Positions 11,081 to 22,578 of a stretch of DNA of 64,000 nt are shown one piece after another. The notes beneath the pieces were generated by a model. That model did no database searches, was not told where the DNA came from, and was given only the letters and a program-made list of their open reading frames with translations. The position numbers were made by a program, and so were the translations under genes. Source of the DNA: Alopecurus myosuroides (taxonomy: Eukaryota; Streptophyta; Magnoliopsida; Poales; Poaceae); contig CM054060.1 in NCBI GenBank assembly GCA_028641055.1, positions 162,972,696 to 163,036,695 of the forward strand, in the 5' to 3' direction. Each line of letters starts with the position of its first letter. Position 1 is the stretch's first letter.

Positions 11081-12504
11081 TACAATTAGCATCTAGCAGT
11101 GTGATTTTCTAGCCGAAGGATGTTAGTTATGGAGTCACAGCTAGTTTAATTATGTAAACGCGTACTGAGATATACTGTAATCTAATCAAAGGATTATGGT
11201 CAATTTTGTATATGTTTTCCCTGAATCCATAGTAGCGTTGTTTACTCTAAAATTCATGTTTTCTTCAGCACGTCTTTCAGATGTAGCAGGAAGAGAACAC
11301 TAAAGATGAAATTAACTAGAGTTGTCAATTGAGATGGCGCACATGATGTGACCACTACAAACTGATATTTGAATCTAAGAGGAAATCATATGGTTTCAAT
11401 AGTCCAAAACAGAACGTAAGATCAGATGGTTTATCAAATCAATCTTTCATCTAATTATGAATTATCTCCCCAATACTGAATCAAACATAGGACCATATGA
11501 TTCAGCATTATGATAGATAAATCCTGGTGAACATTCAAATCAGGGATAATTATGAACTTCGAGGGGACGAAGTGGCCATCAACAGCAAGTTTACCTCTAA
11601 GAAATTGATCTCGACACGAATTCAAATCTTGAGAGAATTCGTGCTGTCACCACAACTGCGCCCGCGTCGGCGAGAGAAGCATCTACGGAGGCCGGGTCCG
11701 AGGAGCCGGCGAGCTGCTGCTGCTTCCTGCCTTCGAGCAGCTGCCGTAGCGGTGGCTGAGAGCCTCAGAGAGGGGAGGAGCCGGCGAGCTGCTGCTGCTT
11801 CCTGCCTTCGAGCAGCTGCCGTAGCGGTGGCTGAGAGCCTCGGAGAGAGGAGAAGCCGGCCCGGAGGAGGAGGGTAAGTCCTTGAGGGGTTGAGGCCGCT
11901 GCTGAATCTGGGGGCGGCCCAAGAGTCGGCCGGGGAGGAGGAGTGCGGGCGAGCTTGGGGCGCCGAGGAACTTTCGCCTGGCGGCGGTGAATCTAGCGGG
12001 AGAGAACGAGAGATGGACTTGGTGTTTCAGATGCAATCTATAGTCACGGACCAATTTTTTTCCCCTAGCCAAATCAGGTTTGGATTAATCACTATTATAA
12101 AAGCCATGTGATGTCTTCAAATGTGAACCTCTGATAGCTCGTATTGTTAGTTGAGTTAGGTACACACGGCCGAGCTGGGTTCGAGCATTTTGTATTGATA
12201 TTTAAAATACTTTTTAATAAATTGTGCAAAATAAGATATGTCAGATTTGGGGAATAAGTTAAATTATTTTTCAGCATAACATTTATATCTCATTACATAA
12301 TTTTGTCTATCTAAAAAATATTTTAAAAAGTAAACCCTTAAATTAATACGGTCAAATTAGTAAAAGACATGTATATTAATTGTGCCTATCAAAAAATTTG
12401 ATTTTTTTTTTTACTTTATACCTTATGTCGTCCCACCTTGAGCATCATGGAAAACACTATGTTCAACTCGCCTCATGGGACAGGGTTGTCAGCATGATGA
12501 CATC
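11034..12504. other. CACTA interior with a GC-rich segment (11650-12020)
   Basis: The GC-rich part contains a direct duplication of about 69 bases (11700-11845, around 'gagctgctgctgcttcctgc'). On the minus strand it reads as a 129-codon Ser/Pro-rich frame (11683-12072) without a known domain. It could be a 5' exon or leader of a leftward gene, now decayed. The AT-rich rest shows nothing recognisable. Confidence 0.4.
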
Positions 12505-13110
12505 CCTACCTTGGATGCATTGTCTAGGTCGTTAGTGGAGTTCCCGGAGTGGCATGATGGAGTCTAGGTTGGAGGCCGCTCTAGTATTGGGCTTTCGATG
12601 TACATCGGTGGTGGTGCTTTCCGTTTGCGGTCATCCTTTCCATGGATGCGTTGTTGAGGTCGTCTAGTGGAGTTTTCGTACTAACATGGTGGAGTCCAGG
12701 TTGGAGGCTGCTCTGGATGTTGGGCTTTCAGGGTGTGATGTACATCGGTGGTGGCCTTCTTGGTCGATATTGCCTCCTAGTTGCTCCGATCATCCTCTCA
12801 TTGGATGCGTTGTCAAGTCATCTAGTGGAGTTCCCGGAGTGGCATGATGGAGTCCAAGTTGGAGGTCGCTCTAAGTATTGGGCTTTCGGGGCGCAATGTA
12901 CATCGGCGGTGACACTTCTTGGTCGATATCGCCTTCTAGTTTGTCTTGTCATCTCCTCCTTTGTGTTGCCTAGGTCGTCTAGTGGAGTTCCTTGAGTGGC
13001 ATGATGGATTCAACGTTGGAGGTCGCTCTGAGTATTGGGCTTTCAAGGCGCAATGTACATCGGTGGCAACGCTTCTCGGTCGATATCGACTCCTAGTTTG
13101 TCTGATATCC
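12505..13110 (+). repeat. Four tandem copies of a ~150-bp unit
   Basis: Each unit contains in order ttggatgcgttgt, gtctagtggagttcccgg, gagtggcatgatgga, ttggaggtcgctct, attgggctttc and atgtacatcgg. The copies are diverged but clearly in register. The array lies directly upstream of the copia LTR-like segment and is probably part of its U3. Confidence 0.8.
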
Positions 13111-13639
13111 CTGCTTACTCGTTGAACCGTAGGCGCTTAAGGGCGGGCGATGCATTGGTCGATGCTAGAACAATGCTCGTTGACCAATCAATTTCGAGAT
13201 TTGAGCACTGTGTTAAGCTATCCCTTTGATCTTGTTACTCTTTGAGCTCCTAGGCGGAAGGTGTCGCCCGTAAGCATCCGGCTTGTGGATTTGCCTCAAG
13301 ACCTACCACTAGTGGATTGAGCTCTTTCTTTGTGGAAGAGGCTCAAAGAGAAGAAGGTGAGCCTTCGTGGCGTACGCGTGACCTTCGCGGTATCCCGCAC
13401 CTCTCCAACGTGACGTACTTCTCTACCAAGGAGAAGGAACACGTGAATACATCTTCGTCTCCGTGTGACTCGGTTATTTCTATCCTAGCTCTTTCATTAT
13501 TGTATCGTTTTGCATCATATAGATTGTTTAATCTAGTTGTTAGGCACATCTTGTTTATCCTCACAGACTAAAGCTTGTGAAACAGAGAATTTTTTTTGTA
13601 GAAACCTATTCACCCCCTCTAGGTTAACGTCTCTATCCT
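13111..13639 (+). mobile_element. Copia LTR remnant (3' part) inside the CACTA element
   Basis: The segment shares blocks with the LTRs at 1788-3152 and 29561-30786: 'gccttcgtggcg', 'gaatacatcttcgtctcc', and the terminal 'cctattcaccccctctaggt' followed by TTTCA. No primer-binding site follows and the left boundary is not resolved, so it is probably a solo LTR or fragment. Confidence 0.55.
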
Positions 13640-14545
13640 TTCAACTGGTGACTTGATTCAGAAAGCATGGGAAAGGAATGGATATATGGACTTTGGAGAG
13701 GAAATCCATGGAAGACACCGCGGAAGATGTAGCTGACTCCAAATAGGACATCGATACCGAACGGACTTGGGGAAGATCTCGTGTGTATCAATACAACAAA
13801 GCATGAGTAGCTATTTACCTCCACCGCGAGGAGTCGAACCCGGGTACATTGTGTGTACCAATCACATCCTCGAAATACTTTCACTTGCTTAACTCCGTAC
13901 ATTCGGTAGTGCCACCGCGTAGGAAGGGATCTGGCAGTACCGATCAAGACTGCGCTGTACTACCAGGCCCCTCATCCTCGGTTCGTTTTCTTCAAGTGAA
14001 AACCGAGATCTGTCATGCTAGACCGCTGATGGCGACGTTCTCGGCATTTCTTCTTTGTTGGAAGCATCGCTTCAGAATACGTGGCTTGGTGAGGCACGTT
14101 TCTTCTGGTGGTGTGTCACTTGGGGTGCCGCTGCCCTTGAGCTTTCGTGGCGCATTCACTCAGGCATATGTTTTTTTACAGAATTTCGACAATTTAGTTC
14201 AGGATCGGTAACAATATTTACCACACAAAAACTTCTGAAATCTTTGTAATTTTGTTAAAAGTCTCGGTCTAAGTTCAGTTAGTGTTCGTTCCAACTTTCA
14301 AAATTTGTTTTCTCCTTTTAGTAATAGATTTCACCGGAATTTCCAAAATTTTCAAAAATCAGCCATTTCGTCCCGAACCGTTAAATTTGCAAAAACCAAA
14401 ATCAAAATCCTTCCGCAATGCATGCTATTTGCCCCCAAAACTAAATTATTTTCATCCGCTAGTTTAACTATTTTGGTTAAGAAGAAAAACAAAACGGAAG
14501 GAAAATTTTAATTATTCCGCTAATATTGACTTTTCCCTCCATTAA
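13640..14545. other. CACTA interior, no supported gene
   Basis: Nothing recognisable is seen. Short frames (13849-14211, 14282-14511) lack domains and the sequence is AT-rich from 14160 on. Confidence 0.4.
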
Positions 14546-14552
14546 TACCTCC

Positions 14553-17500
14553 TATATATCGAGTCTTTGTGATTAATCAGCGAACTCAATATCCCGTGAT
14601 TTTCTCATCTGCAAAACAAGGCGTAATCCGCAGACCACCACGCCGATCCCCGGCGCGCCGCCGCCACGGCCAAGCCGCCCGCTACCACCTCCTCGCCCAG
14701 CAGCCCCCTGCCCGCCACCACCGACTCGCCCAACAACAAGCCGCCCCCGCATCACCGTGTCACCCCACACCACCGAGTTGCCCACGACCGCGCCGCCCCC
14801 CACCGCCGCGCCGACCACCATCGCCGCGCCGGCGCGCCGACTACCATCACCCTGCCGCCAGCACCATCGCGCGCTCGTCCACGTCGAACCTGACGGTCGT
14901 TCCGTCTCCGGCCCTGCATCGCCCCGGTACCAACATCCTGCCCGGCCAGTCCTCCTATTGTTTCCCGTTGTTCCGGCCACCTTGCGCTCTGCTCCTCGTC
15001 CCGTTGTTTCCCACCACCGAGGTAATCCGCCAACCATGGAGTGTCTCTCTGTTTGACTTCCGCAGCTGGTTTGGGAATTAGGTTGGGAAACTGTGAATAT
15101 AGGTTTGGGAAGATTATATGCACATGGGGCTGGTTCTATGCTTTTATTTTGTAAGAAATATTCCCATGTTGGGTGATAAATGCATGTTATTGCCAGTTTT
15201 AGCTTGTGTGGATGAGTGAGAATATTCTATGCACCGTTCTGGTTGATCGGTAGGTTATTTTGTCGTAAAATTTAGATTGCGTCAAAAGTGCTTTCCTGTA
15301 CATTGTATCTCTCTTAACAAATAATTACAATTCTCAAGTCTCAGTTACATATTTCTATCGACTTTGTACAAATTTGCATGGTAGCTTCTCTGAAACTAAG
15401 TGCTCTTGGATTTTAAAGCCCATGATTGTGTCGAATATGTACATGTAAACTTTTGTGTGATGGCTCTTCCTGAAGTCAGCTTATAGAACTATACTTCTTT
15501 GTAGGAGACGAATTGCTTTGATCTGGGTTGCTTGCTGATCACCTGAGCTGTCTACGAGGTAGCTTTTCGTTTGCCCTACCTCTATTACTTACGCGACGTG
15601 CTACTATTTACATGCACCTACTGATTGTCTTCCTTATATGGTTTCAGATTTGCAGCTGAATTGTCTGACAAATTTGTTTGTGTCTGTTGTTTCCTCAGGT
15701 ATATAGTCCAGTTTGTGATTACCGTCCTTCTGCTGGTTATTTGGCCGACAAATGGTCTCAGCCCTCTTCCTTATCTGAACAAATGTGTATGCTTCATGAG
15801 GTTGGTGAGTGCAGGACTCTGCTTCATGAGGTTGGTGAGTGCAGGACTTCTTTCGAGTGCCAAAGAAAAAGATGATGAATATGGCGAATATGAAATGGTT
15901 TGGGATGTTGAGGGATCCGTGCATCTTGTTAAAATGCAGTGGCAAGACTCCCGAACAACAGGAAGGTATATGTGTCTTTTTCGGGATAATGCTTTTAAGT
16001 AATTTTATATGACTGAAACTTGCCTCGCGCTTTTAACTGAAAGATATCTCATGTTCATGCCAGGTACAATATCACCGTGTGATCCCTGAGAACTCGTTCA
16101 TACTTGTTGGCGTATTTGGAGCAGATAATATTGCTCCTGGAGTCCTCTCTATTATTGATTCATATTCTAGAGAGGAACTCAAACTTTTAGAGGTTTGACC
16201 ATGACCATTCTGTCCTCCAAATTACCCATTGGCGCTTTACTTCAGCTGGCGGTTATTTGGCATGTACTACTCTCATATGGGTGTTAAGGTGCTATCTCAA
16301 GCTACCAAAATTAATATTTATTACCATTATCATTAGAATTGTATTCTCTTATTAGCATGAAGTTGTATGATTTGAACATGAGAACCGGTTCTAGGATTCT
16401 ACGGATCAAGATAAATATGCTAGCCGCTTTGTCCTATCAATGGATCTAATTACAGACAGATCTCTTTGTAGGTGAGGGAAACGAGGGATCGGGTGGATAG
16501 AACTTTTTCAATACTAGACCAGAGGACTAGAATAGACCCACTCTCAGCTCGCTCAAAAAGAAGGCATGCTTCTCCACTCAAGGTAAAGATCTGCCAAGGG
16601 GGTTTGGGTGTACTGCACCCTGCTTTTTTGGCCAAAAATCTCAATGTATTGTCTATGCTGGTATATGTGTTAAAAATGGTGTAGTTTGAGCAATAAACAA
16701 CATGTCAATTCATAGAAACTGTGCCTAAACTTCAGTCCAACTAGCACCAATTTTGATCTAGGATATTCGCTGATTACTGGGTGTAGCTTGGATATGGGTG
16801 TACTGCATGACAGTAGTCGCCCAAACTGCAGCTTGCTTCCCTAGATGAATTAGGCGATTGGGTTTCTATCAGATTGGCATGGAAATGACTTTGTTTTGTT
16901 CAGTGGCAATATGTTTCCTCACGTACATTGACATATTATACACACACACGCGCACACAGGAATGCCCTATTATTATTGTTTATCCGTCTTTATATACTAT
17001 ATTACAGAGTTAGGTAATTCATGCAAGATTCTTTTTATTAGAGAAACAGGGACCATACATGCTAGGTTCATGGTTAGTAGTCGATATTTAGTCTTGATTT
17101 CTTATCTTGCTTGTTCACGTCATCAGGTAGTACCAGCGAGACGCGCTCAATGGTCTAGCAACAGCCAATGATGTTGCATGTTAATGGGTGCTTGAATTGT
17201 TTGTTTTTTCCTTTAAAACTCTTGTATCCATTGACATATTGTTCACGGATATTATGTCATTGTTATTGTATTCTAATATTGATCATAATACATGAGGGCT
17301 CCAAGGTAGCTCTAAAGACTTCAACATATCCGTACAATCGGGATGTTGCATATGCTACTATTCGGAGTACTAATCCTGCAACTAAGGCCGGTGGTATCGA
17401 GTTAGGTACTGAATTTATACTTGTGCACATCAATGAAACAATTATGGATAATGAGGAGTTAGTAAGGGAATTGTGCGGTTCAAGAAAATTGGTGATGCTT

Positions 17501-17952
17501 TTGCTGTAGGATACTTAATTGCTTAGGCTGGGATACTTAATTGCTTGGCATTCAGCTTTTGTAAGAACTTTTTTCTTCCATATCGATATTGTTATTGAAT
17601 GCTTACAGGAGGTTTCCAAAGTAGTTTTAAAGACTTCAACATATCCAAACAAGCGGAATGTTGCATATGCTACTATTTGTAGTACTAATCCTGCAACTAA
17701 GGCTGCTGGTATAGAGTTAGGGGCTCAATTTACACTTGTGCACATAAACAAAGCAATTATGGCTAATGAAGAGTTAGTAAGGGAAGTATGTGATTGCAAG
17801 ACAATTGGTGATGCTTTTGTTGCAGGATATTTAATTGCCTGGCCTTCAGATTTTGTAAGTTTTTTCTTCCATATTATAAATGATATCATGGTATATTGAA
17901 TCATATAGCTAATGTCTAATTTATATCTTACAGATTCAGAAGGACAATTGAG
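14553..17952 (+). pseudogene. Decayed CACTA TNP1-like gene (Transposase_23 type)
   Basis: A TATA-like tatatat (14553-14559) is followed by a GC- and Pro-rich leader (about 14610-15030) and then candidate exons: about 15850-15966, 16064-16193 and 16473-16580. Two related exons follow, about 17297-17560 and 17609-17858, and a short last exon (about 17936-17952) ends in TGA. The related exons read as LKTSTYPNKRNVAYATI, IELGAQFTLVHINK and a WPSDF end. That is the pattern of the small TNP1-type DNA-binding protein of En/Spm elements. Exon copy one has a frameshift and a small internal duplication, and copy two is intact. The first three candidate exons have splice-like borders but no family I recognise. 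No TNP2 partner is present. Confidence 0.6.
17297..17860 (+). repeat. Direct duplication of a TNP1-like exon
   Basis: Two copies about 310 bases apart (17297- and 17609-) share most of their sequence, including 'gactaatcctgcaactaagg'-like core and the exon's donor site, so exon plus part of the intron was duplicated. The first copy is the more decayed. Confidence 0.8.
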
Positions 17953-18404
17953 TTGTAGCTGAATTCTTCGATTGGATCAAGAAGCAAATAAACTTTGAAG
18001 ATTTTGCATAGTTTATATTGATAGATTGACAAAATGTAATATCATTTAGAAAATCTTATTTCTTGGTCAAATTTATTTGAAAGATAGTTGTAATACTCTT
18101 CGGAATTGTGTTTTCTATGTCATTGATGTGGGTGATGTGCTGTTGCACCAATATTCGCATCTATTTATTGCAATGCTTGGTATCCTACACTTTCGTCTGG
18201 TCCAATAAGAGTAATGATATACTCAATTTTTTTATATGTGGTGCTTCATTGCATTATTTAATGGTGCCAAGCATTATAATAAAATAATTAATTATTTTGG
18301 CAAGTGAGGCAATTTTATTAAATAAATGTATATTCAATAAAATGCACACCTAATTTTTATTTACTAATAAAAGAAGGGATACGTTTGTTGCCATACGAAT
18401 ATAG
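17953..18404. other. 3' flank of the TNP1-like gene
   Basis: AT-rich sequence without open frames, probably 3' untranslated and spacer DNA of the CACTA element. Confidence 0.4.
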
Positions 18405-18815
18405 TGTTACTCATGGTGTTACTACAATTACCAAGGTAGTTTAGAAGTAAAAATATAGTGTTACGGTGTTTGGATATTGTGTTACTAGTTATATTTTGAG
18501 GCTAAAAGGGTGTTACTAACTGTGTTACCATAGTTACAAAAATGTGTTACCACAATGTCCTACGTCCACAAAAATTATGTTACTACAGGTGTTACCGTAG
18601 TTAAAATAATGTGTTACCAACGTATTGGGTAACACATAATATGCATGTTACTACAATGAAATTGTAACACAATTTTTAAGATATAGTAACAACTATTATG
18701 TGTGACAGTGGACACCACTTAGTAACACGGTCTAATGGAACACATTAAAAAATGTGTTACCATATGGCCTAGTAACACCTTTTTTGGCCTGTGGTAACAT
18801 AACACTGTGTTACCA
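18405..18815. repeat. 3' subterminal repeat array of the CACTA element
   Basis: Some twenty copies of TGTTAC/GTAACA in about 410 bases, denser than at the 5' end and mainly TGTTAC in the left part, with GTAACA mixed in towards the end. Confidence 0.85.
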
Positions 18816-18839
18816 AAGCTCTGTCCTGCTGTAGTGAAC

Positions 18840-21440
18840 GTTCATTGACGACTTAAAGGAAACATTCAGGAACCTGAGAAGGTATCAGATGAAGCTTAAC
18901 CCCACAAAGTGTGTATTTGGAGTCCCAGCTGGAAAATTACTCGGATTCATTGTTTCCGAGAGAGGAATCGAGGCAAACCCGGATAAAATCAAAGCTATTC
19001 AGAGTCTAAAAAAGCCGGAAAGCCTGAAGCATGTTCAAAAACTTACAGGATGCATAGCAGCATTAAGCCGGTTCATATCTAGGCTTGGAGAGAAGGCAAT
19101 ACCCTTATACCGGCTCTTGAGGAAATCCGACAAGTTCGTCTGGGACCAAGAGGCGGATGAGGCGTTCGAGGCACTAAAAAACAGTTATCTGAGGCACCAG
19201 TCTTAGCAGCTCCGGGTTCTAAGGAGCCCATGTTACTATACATTGCGGCTGGGCCCCGGGCGGTTAGCGCAGTGGTCGTTGTTGAGCGTAAAGAGGATGG
19301 AAAAGATCACCCGGTACAGAGGCCGGTTTATTACGTAAGCGAGGTACTGTCGGAAGCAAAGCAGCGTTACCCACATTGGCAGAAGTTGGTTTCCGGGGTC
19401 TTCATGGCCAGCCGGAAATTGAAACCGTATTTTCAGGAACACCCCATAACAGTGGTTAGCTCCATACCAATGTCGGATATTATCAGAAACTCAGACGCAA
19501 CAGGTAGAATAGCCAAGTGGGCCATCGAGATGGGAGATTATCACATCAACTACGAGCCCAGGTCTGCAATTAAATCTCAAGCTTTAGTCGAGTTTATCAA
19601 TGATTGGACTCACACAAGCATGCCTACGATGACACCAAGTTCCGAGTCTTGGGTAATGCACTTTGATGGTTCTAAGCAGTACGAGGGATCAGGAGCTGGG
19701 GTGGTACTTACATCGCCAAAAGGACATAAGCTGAGCTACATGTTGCAAATTCAGTTTGATTGCTCCAACAACGTGGCCGAGTATGAGGCATTATTACACG
19801 GATTGAGAATAGCCAAGGAGATGAACATCAAGCGGATACGGTGCTATGGAGATTCGGATCTTGTGGTGCAGCAGGTCTCAGGAACCTGGGATAGGAAGTA
19901 TGCAACTATGGCAGCATATCGCAGAGAGGTGGACAGGGTTGCCGGGTGTTTTTTCGGGTATGAGGTGGAGCATATTGACAGGCGAAAGAACGAGGCAGCA
20001 GATGCGCTCGCAAGACTCGGCTCGCGTAGAGAGCCGGTTCCACACAATGTTTTCCTGGACGAGTTATGGCGGCCATCTGTTAAAACCGAGTCTGAGGAAG
20101 AGGTGGCTAACCAAGACCCGGATTTGGAGCTCGTGGCCACGGTACGTGCTGTTCCCGAGTGGACAGAGCCGTTTTTAGCTTATCTATCACGGGGCGAGTT
20201 ACCACCACAGGAAGTTTTAGCAAGGCAAATTCTGAGACGAGCAAAGGGCTATTCCATCATCAATGGCGAGTTATATAAAAGGAGTGCAGCAGGAGTCTTT
20301 TTACGTTGTGTAGCACCAGAAGAAGGCCGGCAGATTCTGAAAGAGATCCATGAAGGTGATTGTGGGCATCATGCATCCACAAGATCCCTTGTGGCCAAAG
20401 CATATCGACACGGTTTCTTTTGGCTCACAGCCTTAGCAGACGCGGAGCGCTTGGTGGCAAGGTGCGACGGATGTCAAAGGTACGCTCGCCAAATCCATGT
20501 GCCGGCTATGGAGTTGCAAACAATCCCATTAACCTGGCCGTTCGCTGTTTGGGGAATGGACATGGTGGGCTCCTTCCACATGTCATCCTGCAAAAAGACC
20601 CATCTTTTGGTAGCCATCGATAAATTTACAAAGTGGATTGAAGTTATGCCAGTTACCAATTGCGAAGCAATCACAGCAGTCAAGTTCTTAAAAAGAATCA
20701 TCTACAGGTTTGGGTATCCTCACAACATAATAACAGACAATGGAACCAACATTTCCCTTGGTGAGATGGAAAAATTCTGTGGGAACAATGGTATCCGGCT
20801 TGACATAGCCTCAGTAGCCCATCCACAAGCTAATGGACAAGTGGAAAGGGCAAACCAGGAATTACTTCGAGGGTTAAAGCCACGGCTACGGGTCCCCTGC
20901 ATCAGAGCTGCTGGAGCATGGGTGGAGGAGTTACCATTAGTGGTTTGGGGAATTAACACTACACCTAACAGATCCACTCAGATGACCCCGTTTTTCATGG
21001 TTTATGGTGCAGAAGCAGTATTGCTGAGTCATATTCTTCACGATTCGCCCCGAGTGTCGGCTTACGTCGAGGTAGAGAACGAGAAGACCCGACAGGACGC
21101 TATGGATATGCTAGAAGAACACAGAGAACAAGCTTTGGAGAGATCGGCCATATATCAGCAGGATCTGAGGAGGTATCACAGCCGGCGAGTCAAAACCCGG
21201 GTCTTCCAGGAAGGAGACCTGGTGTTGCGCCTGGTACAGTCAAAGGAAGGAAAACATAAGCTATCTCCACCATGGGAAGGACCGTTCATCGTAAGACGGA
21301 ATTTGCACAATGGATCATATTACTTGGTAGATGCAAGGGAAGAGTCGGATACTGTCAATGACACCGCTCATACCACTTCATCTATGCAAGAGAGGGAAAG
21401 ACCATGGAACGTGGCTCAGCTACGTCCCTACTACACCTAG
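18840..21440 (+). pseudogene. pol: pol, second part: end of reverse transcriptase, RNase H domains, integrase
   Basis: Coding resumes directly after the CACTA target duplication with the RT thumb region (LNPTKCVFGV, LGFIVSERGIEANPDKI) and the start of RNase H. A frame break at the A-run 19176-19181 fits loss of one A. The 736-codon frame from 19230 then covers the rest of the first RNase H and a second RNase H of the archaeal type (residues about 143-260: FDGS, AEYEALLHGL, GDSDLVVQQ, NEAADALARL). It ends with the integrase: an HHCC zinc site near residues 373-415 and a catalytic triad at about D444, D503 and E539 with 35 residues between the last two. No chromodomain follows. The second RNase H places the element in the Tat lineage. 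Confidence 0.9.
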
Positions 21441-22578
21441 ACTAGACTAGGCTTACAAGTGGAACTACATGATGTAACAGGCAGCAGGTTTCAGACGCAC
21501 TCTTTTCCTATCCAGGGTACCTAAGGGGACTGGAGGGTTTTTAATGAGGCGGCTTGCTGACCTAACTTTTCTCATATCAATAAAGAGATGGTTAAACTAC
21601 GATGTTGTTTCTTTCTTATGTGTTTTTTGTTACGATTTTCATATTCCTGTTGTTGCTTTCTGTCTTCGATGTTTTTAGGTAAGTATTAGTCCTTTGTTTA
21701 TAAGTACAGTAGTTTTCTAAAGATTACATATATATGTCTTGGGGGCTGATTGCTTGAATAGCACAGTTGCAAAATCAAAGACCCGGCCACGATGTCATTA
21801 AGTTATAAGGACCGATTACTTAGAATAAGTACGGTTACAATCTTATAACCGGACAATAGAGCCAAATTCTCTTGATTTCTCTTGCTTAAGCTTGATGTGA
21901 CTCGCAAGAACGTGGCATGCTTTGCTAGCGTGTAATTACAATCAGTCATGATGCCCATGGGGACTTGCCTGACCCTGTTTTTATACAGTTATAGCAGCAT
22001 TGATTATCCACGCGAAAGCCGGCTTACAGCAAAGAGGATCAAAAGGGTCATCCAAACCACAAGTTATGCAGAGTACAAGGTTAACAGCCGGAAACTCGCA
22101 ATATATTAAGCATAACTTCAAACCTATGTGAGCAACTCTAGGGTTTGGGCCTTAGCAGAAACAGTTTGCTCTTTTGAAAACTCCAAACCCCTAGACTTAG
22201 AAATTCAGGCCTTGGGGACTTGGGAATTTGAAAAAAGTAACAAATTGTCTAGCTATTAAGCTTAAAAACCCAAATATCCGAGTCTTGGAGACTTGGGGAC
22301 TTAGAAAAAATCCACTTGTCAAAACCCCCGAGACCCGGAAACCGAGTCTCACAAAAGGAAAAATAGCGAAAGTCGGAAAACCAGCAACGAAAAGTTTAAA
22401 GCTAGTAAATATCAAATCCATGCAAAAGGCCAGAAGGGCCACAAAAGCTATTAAGGTTTTAGCGTATTACAAACCGAGGGAGTAGTATCGAAAAGTGCAC
22501 AGACGCATTATTAAAAGAATAATTGTTTTAGATGCCCATTGGCCGAATAAAGTGTTTGAGGCAGCGAAAAGTGAAACT
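21441..22578. other. Spacer between pol and the antisense gene
   Basis: No gene seen on either strand. A polypurine-tract-like 'tcttgggggctga' occurs at about 21737-21749. 22140-22360 repeats short phrases around 'cttggggacttgg'. It must contain the transcript ends of both the rightward gag-pol and the leftward gene. Confidence 0.5.

Larger units (their letters stand above)
8093..18836 (+). mobile_element. CACTA (En/Spm-type) DNA transposon inside gypsy pol
   Basis: Ends CACTACA...TGTAGTG; the terminal inverted repeats match over 31 bases with one mismatch. The 3-bp target duplication AAC lies at 8090-8092 and 18837-18839, as expected for CACTA. Both ends carry arrays of TGTTAC/GTAACA motifs (about 8117-8385 and 18405-18815), the kind of subterminal repeats that a TNP1-type protein binds. 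The interior holds a decayed TNP1-like gene but no recognisable TNP2 transposase, so the element is non-autonomous. It also contains a copia LTR remnant, MITEs and several short tandem duplications. It inserted after the gypsy element. Confidence 0.95.

Noticed and set aside
14569..15123. Pro/Arg-rich frames on both strands as genes
   Set aside because: GC-rich low-complexity sequence open in most frames; better explained as the leader of the TNP1-like gene.
8093..18836. Autonomous CACTA element
   Set aside because: Only a TNP1-like gene is visible; no frame resembles the TNP2 transposase.
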